Assembly (NCBI GenBank): GCA_030589835.1
Contig: JAUUZS010000258.1
Location: 1 to 6,469, forward strand
Direction of reading: 5' to 3'
Origin: Cyclobacteriaceae bacterium
Lineage (GTDB): Bacteria; Bacteroidota; Bacteroidia; Cytophagales; Cyclobacteriaceae
Length of the DNA: 6,469 nucleotides
The notes under the pieces are model-generated. The model was not told the origin of the DNA. It did not search any database and saw only the letters and a list, made by a program, of their open reading frames with translations. Positions 1 through 6,174 of this stretch are shown here, in pieces. The translations under genes and the position numbers were made by a program. Numbering within the stretch: position 1 is the stretch's first letter; each line of letters opens with the position of its first letter.

Positions 1-157
1 ACTTATCAAATGAAGCACTTCCTGCTCCTGCTCCATCGGGGCAGGAATTACATGGCGGTGGCGGTAGTGGAGGCGCCTCAAGATCTATTACTTCTTGCGC
101 ACAAGATGAAATAATCAATGTGATTGCAAGTATGATATATATGTGTATATTTTTCAT
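1..157 (-). CDS. Lipoprotein N-terminus, partial; possible SGNH/GDSL-type outer-membrane lipoprotein
   Basis: The first 52 codons of a gene that runs off the left edge. The start MKNIHIYIILAITL is a short basic and hydrophobic signal peptide, followed by the lipobox IISSC, so Cys19 is the predicted lipidated residue after signal peptidase II cleavage. The mature part continues with a proline run (PPLPPPP), a CNSC pair, a glycine/alanine linker and SASFDK. It begins 26 bases after the TonB receptor stop, so the two are very probably co-transcribed and the product should act at the outer membrane beside the receptor. The position is that of a SusD, but the residues do not resemble a SusD start. 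The linker followed by a 'SASFDK'-like segment recalls Bacteroidota SGNH/GDSL hydrolase lipoproteins, where such a segment comes just before the catalytic GNSL block. That block would lie outside the window, so the family is inference; the lipoprotein call is well supported. Confidence 0.75.
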   Translation of the reverse strand, partial: MKNIHIYIILAITLIISSCAQEVIDLEAPPLPPPPCNSCPDGAGAGSASFDK

Positions 158-183
158 GGTTCAATTCGTTTAGGTCGGTGGAA

Positions 184-2952
184 TTAGTTTAAAAATTCAT
201 CAAAAGTAAGCGAGAGGTAGAATTGCTGACCAACAAATGGCGCACCCAGGTTAGTCCGATAATCTCCTCCCAGCAGATTCGTTCCTCCTATTTTTACGAT
301 TGTTTTGATATCCGAAATCTTGTAGTTCACCTGAGCATCCAATACACCAAATTCAGGCACATTCCATATGCCGAAGGTAGATTCCCATATGAATTTATCC
401 TGCCATCTGAAATTGACACTGAAACCAAAATTATTGAAGACTTTTCTATTGCCGATTCCGATGTTGAATTTATTTTCCGGAGTATTAAATCCTGTCCTGA
501 AATCACCATCTGTGCTGGAGTTAAGATCGAAGGTGGCATAATTATAATTACCGGTAATGGTGTATCCTTTGTAAATGTTATAGGTAAATCCAATGCCCGC
601 ACCCACCGAAGTCACTTCACTGGTACTATTTACATAGGGTGAAAACAAAGAACCCGGATTAATTGCATCACCTCTGTGGCTTGTCGGAAGTTTACTGGCA
701 ATAATCTCACCCCCGATAAAATCTGTATAACTGGAATAATAGCCATTTATATCAAGCATAAAATTATTAGAAATAATTCCCTTATATCCAATTTCATAAG
801 CGACAAGTTTTTCCGGTCTCACATAATCAATATCAGCAGTTTCTAAAAGATCTGCATTTCCACCTACAGGATCACCTGTTGCCGGATCCAATAAGCCACC
901 TGACATGCGGAATGCATTGTATGAATTTTGTGTCCATGATCCTCCCTCATGCACACCGTAGCGCTCGGCATTAGCTTTTGCGCTTCCAAGAAGTGTTCCT
1001 CCGGTAGATGGGAAAAATATGAATTGTGCCTGCGTATCAGGATTTCTAAATCCAGTCTGAAAAGACGCCCTGAAATTGTGTGAATCATTAAAGCTGTAAA
1101 CAGCAGAGAGTCTCGGTGTCACCTGTCCATCAAAATTTTCATTTTTGTCGTATCTCAGAGATCCAGTAATTCGCAAAGCATCTGAAAAAGATTTTGCGAT
1201 CTGCCCGTAAAAACCATATTCGTCGATGTCTATTCTTTCAAATTCTGTACCTCCATCCGGCGCTTCATTAAATATGGTGCCTTTAGAATACAAACTATAA
1301 CGCCTGACATTTCCACCTACCATTATTTCGGCAAAGGAAATCTCTTTAAAGTTGTAATTAAATTCCGCGTGATATAGGCGTGAATTATCAAAAAAGGATG
1401 ATCCCGGAGGTGATCCCTGGAAAAAATTCCCCCTAACGGTATCCATAAGGGCGTCAAATTCCGGTGTTCCTTCAACGGGTCTATCCCTGTCGGCGAATGT
1501 ACGACCGGCCATATGAGCTGCCGTTTCATTTCCAGCCGGCACTCCTGGTAAATAACCCTGCATCGCCAGCACATAATATTGGGCGTATTCCGGTGCCCAT
1601 TTTTCGATGGTCGGGCTATAATCTTCATTGGCATATGCGCCCTGAGCGCTCATATTCCAGGAATCAGCCGCATCTGTTTCAGTCATATAAGCTCTTACAA
1701 AGAAATTATCAGATTTCAACTCTAACTTATGAAACTGCTGCGTAAAACTTCTTAGCACATACTTTTCAGTTCCCTGATATATCGAACTCCCGCCCCCATA
1801 CCTGAAATTATAAAGCACCTCCAAATCATCCGTGATCCTGTAATGTAAAGCGACATCTCCCTTGATACTTTGCGCATCGTCATTATCTAATACCGATTCT
1901 TCCGTAAATCCTGTCCTTCTCAGGTCCAATGTGCCAAAAGTACCCCCTATCGGCACAGGTATTACTGTTTCATCTCCGTACAAATTAAGCCCGTCAAAGT
2001 TTGGATTGTTGCTCAGATCTATGGTGGATTCCGGATTAACCCGGTCTGTCCTGTAATCGTTACCAATCCAGTCCCTTGCCTTTAAATAGGAGAAGTTGAC
2101 TTTAAAGGCAAACTTATTGTTGAATGCTTTTGCATATCGAATACCCACATGATAGAAAGGACTTGAGGATCCCTGGGCCTCTGACCTGGTTAACCCTCCT
2201 TTTACCTGGGCACTTAAACCCTGGTATTCGAAAGGACTCTTACTTTTCATGATAAGAATACCATTAAATGCGTTTGGTCCATATAAGGCAGAAGCCGCAC
2301 CGGGAACCAACTCCATGCTTTCAGCATCCAATTCACCAATACCTACAATATTACCGGTAGGGAAATTTAGCAGAGGAGCAGAAATATCCATACCATCCAC
2401 CAATTGCACAAATCGAACATTGGCTATCGTAGCAAAACCACGCGTATTAACCTGGTTGAAGTTTATACTTCCACTGCTTACCTGAACTCCTTTTACAGTT
2501 GCCAGCGCATCAAAAAATTCCGGAGCAGCGGATTGCCGAATATCCAATAAATCAATTTTTTCGATTGTTACCGGTGAGCGGAGTATATTTTCCGGCATCC
2601 TCGATGCTGAAACGACTATTTCTTGTCCGAGAATGGTTTGCTCTTCAAGTGTTATTTCTAATCCTGATGAATTCGCATCCGTTATATCTAATTCCTGCGT
2701 AATATATCCAACAAAAGAAAAAACCAATGACAACGGAGGTGCTTGATTCACTTTCAGATTAAACTCTCCGTCCGGATCTGTAATTGTGCCAATTACGAGG
2801 CCTTTGACAATAATATTTACCCCTGCGATAGGTTCTTCAGAGCCTGATTCTTTGACTACACCAGAAATATTCGTGGATTGAGCAAAAGCTGTCGAAGTAG
2901 CAAATGCAATGATGACAAATGCCAACAATGAATTGTTAGAAAAGCGGTTCAT
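184..2952 (-). CDS. TonB-dependent outer-membrane receptor with carboxypeptidase-regulatory-like domain
   Basis: A complete 922-residue receptor that should import a ligand across the outer membrane using TonB-ExbBD energy. Residues 1-25 are a signal peptide ending AFAQ. Residues about 28-104 form a carboxypeptidase-regulatory-like domain (ISGVV..., PIAGVNIIVKG, T-DPDGEFNL, FSFVGY). A TonB-box-like EIVVSASR lies at 111-118. The plug follows to about residue 238 (NTRGFA, LVDGMD, ELVPGAASALYGPNAFNGI), and the rest is beta-barrel with many alternating aromatic strands, ending QFYLSLTF. It is shorter than typical SusC (about 1000 residues) and the adjoining lipoprotein is not SusD-like, so it is probably not a classic glycan SusCD system. 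The ligand cannot be told from sequence; iron chelates, lipids, peptides and small glycans are all possible. It is transcribed leftward with the lipoprotein gene next. The ATG at 2952 gives a clean signal peptide, with no clear Shine-Dalgarno before it. No frameshift is seen. Confidence 0.96.
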   Translation of the reverse strand: MNRFSNNSLLAFVIIAFATSTAFAQSTNISGVVKESGSEEPIAGVNIIVKGLVIGTITDPDGEFNLKVNQAPPLSLVFSFVGYITQELDITDANSSGLEITLEEQTILGQEIVVSASRMPENILRSPVTIEKIDLLDIRQSAAPEFFDALATVKGVQVSSGSINFNQVNTRGFATIANVRFVQLVDGMDISAPLLNFPTGNIVGIGELDAESMELVPGAASALYGPNAFNGILIMKSKSPFEYQGLSAQVKGGLTRSEAQGSSSPFYHVGIRYAKAFNNKFAFKVNFSYLKARDWIGNDYRTDRVNPESTIDLSNNPNFDGLNLYGDETVIPVPIGGTFGTLDLRRTGFTEESVLDNDDAQSIKGDVALHYRITDDLEVLYNFRYGGGSSIYQGTEKYVLRSFTQQFHKLELKSDNFFVRAYMTETDAADSWNMSAQGAYANEDYSPTIEKWAPEYAQYYVLAMQGYLPGVPAGNETAAHMAGRTFADRDRPVEGTPEFDALMDTVRGNFFQGSPPGSSFFDNSRLYHAEFNYNFKEISFAEIMVGGNVRRYSLYSKGTIFNEAPDGGTEFERIDIDEYGFYGQIAKSFSDALRITGSLRYDKNENFDGQVTPRLSAVYSFNDSHNFRASFQTGFRNPDTQAQFIFFPSTGGTLLGSAKANAERYGVHEGGSWTQNSYNAFRMSGGLLDPATGDPVGGNADLLETADIDYVRPEKLVAYEIGYKGIISNNFMLDINGYYSSYTDFIGGEIIASKLPTSHRGDAINPGSLFSPYVNSTSEVTSVGAGIGFTYNIYKGYTITGNYNYATFDLNSSTDGDFRTGFNTPENKFNIGIGNRKVFNNFGFSVNFRWQDKFIWESTFGIWNVPEFGVLDAQVNYKISDIKTIVKIGGTNLLGGDYRTNLGAPFVGQQFYLSLTFDEFLN

Positions 2953-2996
2953 AGATAGGAGTTTAGGTTAAAATTTTTGTTCAAGCTTACTAGTAT

Positions 2997-3027
2997 CTAA
3001 GAGATGATTTTTACACCATCCTCTTAG
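2997..3027. repeat. Inverted repeat / hairpin upstream of the TonB receptor
   Basis: CTAAGAG at 2997-3003 and CTCTTAG at 3021-3027 are perfect 7-base complements. The stem can continue inward by ATG/CAT with one bulged base, leaving a loop of about 10 bases. It lies 45 bases before the receptor start codon. It could be an mRNA leader hairpin, or a DNA operator if transcription begins nearer the gene. There is no T-run after it on the minus strand, so a simple terminator is unlikely. Confidence 0.5.
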
Positions 3028-3181
3028 TTAATAACATAAGTTATAACATTTTAAAAGAAATAAAATAAAAATTGAGTAATGTTTTATGAAACACCGCTAT
3101 TTCCTTACTCTTTTTCCCAATACTGGTGATTTACCTTGTGATCGCACCAAACTAAGCATCCTTTTTTTCATGAAATATCCC

Positions 3182-3203
3182 TACATGTTGGGATTGACAT
3201 GTA
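3182..3203. promoter_or_regulatory. Candidate operator: inverted repeat overlapping the -33 element
   Basis: TACATGT at 3182-3188 and ACATGTA at 3197-3203 form a perfect 7-8-7 inverted repeat. The right half covers or abuts the TTG (3194-3196) of the predicted porin promoter, where a bound dimeric regulator would affect polymerase. Each arm contains the self-complementary ACATGT, so the element is also a direct repeat with a 14-base period. The regulator is not in the window. That it is an operator is inference from symmetry and position. Confidence 0.45.
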
Positions 3204-3224
3204 TGCTCACCGTTCATACATTTG
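3194..3224 (+). promoter_or_regulatory. Bacteroidota-type promoter for the porin-FMN operon
   Basis: TACATTTG at 3217-3224 is an exact match to the TAnnTTTG -7 consensus of Bacteroidota, with TTG at 3194-3196 as the -33 element and a 20-base spacer, within the known 17-23 range. Transcription would start near 3230, giving a leader of about 34 bases before the ATG at 3264. The same stretch also reads as TTGACA, 17 bases, TACATT, which resembles a general sigma-70 promoter. Confidence 0.65.
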
Positions 3225-3263
3225 TGGCGTTATTTATAATAAGTCTAAATAAAAATCATAAGG

Positions 3264-4478
3264 ATGAAACGATATACACTTTTATTTTACCTAATCAGTG
3301 CGGCTATTTTTTCTAATGCACAAACAATACAAAATGACTCTATAGCCTCAAACACCTATCAGAATACTGCACAAAAATTAATGCAGATCAATCGGAAACT
3401 CACCATTGGCGGATATGCACAAGTTGACTACAATCAACTTTTGAATTCTGACACCTACAACAACGGAAATCTGGATGTTCACCGGATGGTGCTTCTCTTT
3501 GGATATAAATTCAATAGCAGAACCCAATTTATTACCGAACTGGAAGTTGAGCATGTAAAAGAAATATATGTAGAACAGGCTTTTCTGGATTACCGAATCA
3601 ATAATTATATGAACCTTAGGGCTGGATTGATGCTGATACCAATGGGTATCGTGAACGAATATCACGAACCTCCAACATTTAATGGAGTTGAGCGGCCTAT
3701 GTTGGATAAATATATTGTGCCTACAACCTGGCGTGAGCTCGGGATTGGGTTAACAGGAAACATCCCAAATGCAAATCTTAAATACCAGGCATATATTGTC
3801 AATGGATTTAGCAGCTATAAAGACGGGCCTACCTTAAGAGGCAGTGATGGTTTGAGAAAAGGTCGTCAAAAAGGAGCAGAATCTTTTGTGAGTTCTCCCA
3901 ACTTAAGTGCGAAAGTTGAATATTATGGATTTAGTGGATTGAACATTGGCCTTTCAGGGTATTACGGCAATACTCAATCAACCTTGTACAACGGGCTTGA
4001 AAAAAATAACGCAGATGCACTAGCACAGGCGGATTCTTCTGTTGTTGGAATCTCAATGATCGGCTTGGATGCCCGGTACAGCAAAAAAGGCATCTTACTC
4101 AGAGGGCAGTTAAATTATGCCAATATTTCCAATACCGATCAATATAATTACATCTCAAACCCGGATGATAAAATCAATGACCTCGGTAGCGCTTTATTTG
4201 GATATTATGTAGAAGTGGGTTATAACCTTTTTCAAAATGCCAATAACATCAAATCGGAATTGATCCCCTTTATCCGGTATTCAGAGTTTGACACACATTA
4301 TAAAGTTGATGGAGAACTAGAAAAAAATGAAAAGTACGATAGAACTGTCATTACTACCGGTCTTGGTTGGAAAGTTGCTCCTGGTGCAATTTTCAAAGCA
4401 GACATGCAGTTTTTGAAAACTAAGGCCGATGATTCCTATAGCACAATGTTCAATGCAGGTATTGGTATTTGGTTTTAA
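3264..4478 (+). CDS. Outer-membrane porin, OprO/OprP-like beta-barrel
   Basis: A complete 404-residue outer-membrane channel. A signal peptide covers residues 1-20, ending SNAQ. After a short polar stretch (about 21-45), which is the part that could hold a coiled coil, the barrel begins at KLTIGGYAQVDYN (45-57). Strongly patterned strands follow: DVHRMVLLFGYKF (71-83), TQFITELEVEHV (87-98), VEQAFLDYRI (103-112), NLRAGLMLIPMG (117-128), then NEYHEPPTFNGVERP (131-145). The protein ends with IGIWF, a C-terminal Phe typical of barrels inserted by BamA. The pattern matches the phosphate-selective porin O/P-like group in Bacteroidota, but real substrate choice is unknown and phosphate should not be assumed. 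ATG 3264 is the first in-frame start after the stop at 3246; AAGG touches the ATG directly, too close to act as a normal ribosome site. The secreted flavoprotein gene follows after 11 bases, so the two are almost certainly one operon. Confidence 0.9.
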   Translation: MKRYTLLFYLISAAIFSNAQTIQNDSIASNTYQNTAQKLMQINRKLTIGGYAQVDYNQLLNSDTYNNGNLDVHRMVLLFGYKFNSRTQFITELEVEHVKEIYVEQAFLDYRINNYMNLRAGLMLIPMGIVNEYHEPPTFNGVERPMLDKYIVPTTWRELGIGLTGNIPNANLKYQAYIVNGFSSYKDGPTLRGSDGLRKGRQKGAESFVSSPNLSAKVEYYGFSGLNIGLSGYYGNTQSTLYNGLEKNNADALAQADSSVVGISMIGLDARYSKKGILLRGQLNYANISNTDQYNYISNPDDKINDLGSALFGYYVEVGYNLFQNANNIKSELIPFIRYSEFDTHYKVDGELEKNEKYDRTVITTGLGWKVAPGAIFKADMQFLKTKADDSYSTMFNAGIGIWF

Positions 4479-4489
4479 TTGTCTGAATT

Positions 4490-5119
4490 ATGCTAACTAT
4501 GATGTCTAAATTATTTCTGGTATTTCTACTTTGTACTGCTTCATTTATCTCAAATGCTCAGGAAATTAATTTCATGCCAAAACCTTTGAACAAGGATCTT
4601 CAAAAGCTTTGGGGGAAAGATCTGGTCGAATTGAAAGAGATTGAAATACCAGATTCAATGTATAATGATATTTTGCTGGATAAAGGGAGAATTTATACTA
4701 CCTGCTCAGGCAATGAGCATTTTGGTTTTGCATATGTAGGTAGAATTTATAGCTGCCGATCCGGTGGTTGCGGCATGGATGATACACCGGTGGAAATGGC
4801 GTCTATTGATGAGGACTTTGAGTACTTTGATTATTACATCATTTTTGATGATGCGCTGGTAGTTAAAAAAATCAGGGTGTATAATTACCAGGCAACCCAT
4901 GGTCATGAAGTAGGCGGCAAGGGATGGCTAAAACAGTTTGTTGGCTATCACGGTGAAGAAAAATTGGAATATGGAAAGAATATTGATTCCATCTCTGGCG
5001 CCACCATTTCGGCCAATGCCATTACCTACAATGTACAGGAATCTTCCAGATATCTGACGCTTTTAAAACCAATCCTGGAAAATGCCCACTTAAACCTGAA
5101 AGTGATGGTTGCGGAGTAG
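4490..5119 (+). CDS. Secreted FMN-binding domain protein with covalent flavinylation motif
   Basis: A complete 209-residue exported redox protein. A signal peptide ends at about residue 23-24 (SNAQ), with no lipobox and no other membrane segment, so it should be soluble in the periplasm or held at the envelope by a partner. Residues 166-172, DSISGAT, match the DxxSGAT-type motif in which ApbE attaches FMN by a phosphodiester bond to the last Thr, here T172. Upstream are YVGRIYSCRSGGCG (82-95), FEYFDYYIIFDDALVVKKIRV (split strands about 110-130) and YQATHGHEVGGKGW (133-146), which form the FMN-binding fold. Mature cysteines are C72, C89 and C94. The start could be M1, M4 or M5; M4 or M5 gives a more typical signal peptide. 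It lies 11 bases after the porin stop, suggesting a shared envelope role. A likely job is electron transfer or substrate reduction outside the cytoplasm; the partner and substrate are unknown. Confidence 0.9.
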   Translation: MLTMMSKLFLVFLLCTASFISNAQEINFMPKPLNKDLQKLWGKDLVELKEIEIPDSMYNDILLDKGRIYTTCSGNEHFGFAYVGRIYSCRSGGCGMDDTPVEMASIDEDFEYFDYYIIFDDALVVKKIRVYNYQATHGHEVGGKGWLKQFVGYHGEEKLEYGKNIDSISGATISANAITYNVQESSRYLTLLKPILENAHLNLKVMVAE

Positions 5120-5144
5120 TAAGCGTATTTATAAAATTACCGCA

Positions 5145-5192
5145 AAGGAATACAGCATTTAATATTTTATAAAAAAATAGCTGTTATTCCTT
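5145..5192. terminator. Imperfect hairpin between convergent genes, possible bidirectional terminator
   Basis: AAGGAATACAGC (5145-5156) pairs with GCTGTTATTCCTT (5180-5192) apart from one bulged base. The intervening 23 bases are almost all A/T and can pair further. It follows the FMN-protein stop by 25 bases, and its right arm covers the stop codon of the leftward glycosidase. There is no strong T-run after the right arm on the plus strand and only a broken one on the minus strand, so it is not a textbook intrinsic terminator. Confidence 0.4.
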
Positions 5193-6155
5193 CCCTGGCC
5201 ACTCCCAATTTTCGAGATCAGAACTCCAGGCTATACCGAGACTTGCATTATTATGCGCATTGTATTTTGGGCTCGCCCCTTCCTCGGATGAGCCATGAAA
5301 AAACATAATGTATTTACCGAATTTCGGATTTTCAGTCAAATCAATCACTGTTGCGGCAGTAAGTCTTCGTTGCGCCCAGGGCCAATTCTTCTGGCCAAGA
5401 GTAATCAAAGCTTCATCTTCTCCCCACTTTATTGGAGATGTGGATTTCTTAATCCCTATTCCATTTTCAGGTGAGTGAAAAAGAATGTACATACCTTCTT
5501 TATACAACACCGTCACATTTTCTCCAGAATTAGCAGTTCCGGAAAATGTCCAATTTATTAGATCATAGGAATAAGACATGGAAACTCCATTCTGTTTGTA
5601 ATAACACCACCATTTCCCCGGTTCATTTGCGTCTTCCAGCAAATAAGGATCAATCATTCGACCCATTTTTGAAACAGGAACATCATCTCCTTTTACCATC
5701 AATATTTCCGGATCAGACCAAAAGTCAAGATCATCACTACGCATAATCCAGATCCTACTGGTGCTATTCCCCCAAGTCTCCCTGTTGGGCGTTGGATACG
5801 TTTGCAGACACATAAGCCATTGATTATTGTAGCGAATAATATTCCCCGGGCTGCTGTAGTTCAGGTTTCTGTCACGAGGAGTCAGTTTCTTTGGATATGT
5901 CCAATGAATCAGATCTTCACTTTTGCTATGGGCTGTGAATAAATACATCCCGGTATCAGCAACTCTTTCTACAAGAGTGAAGAATAGATGAAATTCTCCA
6001 TCATGATAAATAACTGCAGGATCCCGATATGCAAATTTATAATCCCCCTTGAATAAGATTGGTGACTTTATTTTATTATAATCAAAGGATTGCGTTTTTG
6101 CTATAGTTGGTAAAAGTAAAAACACCATTGCTACTGATACTACATATCTAATCAT
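5184..6155 (-). CDS. Secreted five-bladed beta-propeller glycosidase, GH43/GH32-like
   Basis: A complete 323-residue protein with a signal peptide (about residues 1-22, no lipobox), so exported to the periplasm or outside. The rest is one catalytic propeller. YRDPAVIYHDGEFHLFF (43-59) is the blade-1 motif of this fold, with D45 the likely catalytic base. GRMIDPYLL (165-173) provides D169, the likely second acidic residue, and HSPENGIGI (227-235) provides E230 as a candidate acid. Four repeats of the type DLxxW (81-85, 142-146 as DLDFW, 198-202, 313-317) mark successive blades, and WPWAQRRLTAA (258-268) and YIMFFHGSS (282-290) build the core. No carbohydrate-binding module is attached. The fold is shared by GH43, GH32, GH62, GH117 and relatives, so the linkage cut is not assigned; residue roles are by analogy. 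It starts 19 bases after the exonuclease stop and may be read through from it. Confidence 0.78.
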   Translation of the reverse strand: MIRYVVSVAMVFLLLPTIAKTQSFDYNKIKSPILFKGDYKFAYRDPAVIYHDGEFHLFFTLVERVADTGMYLFTAHSKSEDLIHWTYPKKLTPRDRNLNYSSPGNIIRYNNQWLMCLQTYPTPNRETWGNSTSRIWIMRSDDLDFWSDPEILMVKGDDVPVSKMGRMIDPYLLEDANEPGKWWCYYKQNGVSMSYSYDLINWTFSGTANSGENVTVLYKEGMYILFHSPENGIGIKKSTSPIKWGEDEALITLGQKNWPWAQRRLTAATVIDLTENPKFGKYIMFFHGSSEEGASPKYNAHNNASLGIAWSSDLENWEWPGKE

Positions 6156-6174
6156 GTTATCACCAATTGAAATC

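Larger units (their letters stand above)
2953..3263. other. Divergent intergenic control region
   Basis: A 311-base AT-rich spacer between the start of the TonB receptor (leftward) and the porin (rightward). It holds a hairpin-forming inverted repeat near the receptor start, an inverted repeat and promoter near the porin start, and an A-rich tract at about 3050-3071. An open frame from 3086 overlaps the porin start and does not look like a gene. No convincing full promoter was found for the receptor: the best -7 match on the minus strand is TAAGCTTG at 2982-2989, one mismatch from TAnnTTTG, with no TTG at the right distance upstream. Confidence 0.7.

Noticed and set aside
223..2702. Several plus-strand open frames opposite the TonB receptor (223-642, 1464-1745, 2249-2485, 2499-2702)
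   Set aside because: They lie wholly within the receptor on the other strand, show no signal peptides or known motifs, and the receptor frame explains the region fully.
184..2952. SusC-type glycan importer
   Set aside because: The receptor is about 80 residues or more short of usual SusC, and the adjacent lipoprotein start is not SusD-like.
3031..3044. Small inverted repeat ATAAC-ATAA-GTTAT
   Set aside because: Only 5-base AT-rich arms in an AT-rich spacer; expected by chance.
3086..3316. Open frame of 76 codons with a hydrophobic stretch in the spacer before the porin
   Set aside because: It overlaps the porin start in another frame, contains the predicted promoter and the operator-like repeat, and has no recognisable family; most likely chance.
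3264..4478. Specific phosphate porin
   Set aside because: Resemblance to the OprO/OprP group is at family level; no phosphate uptake genes or phosphate-regulated site are near, so substrate is left open.
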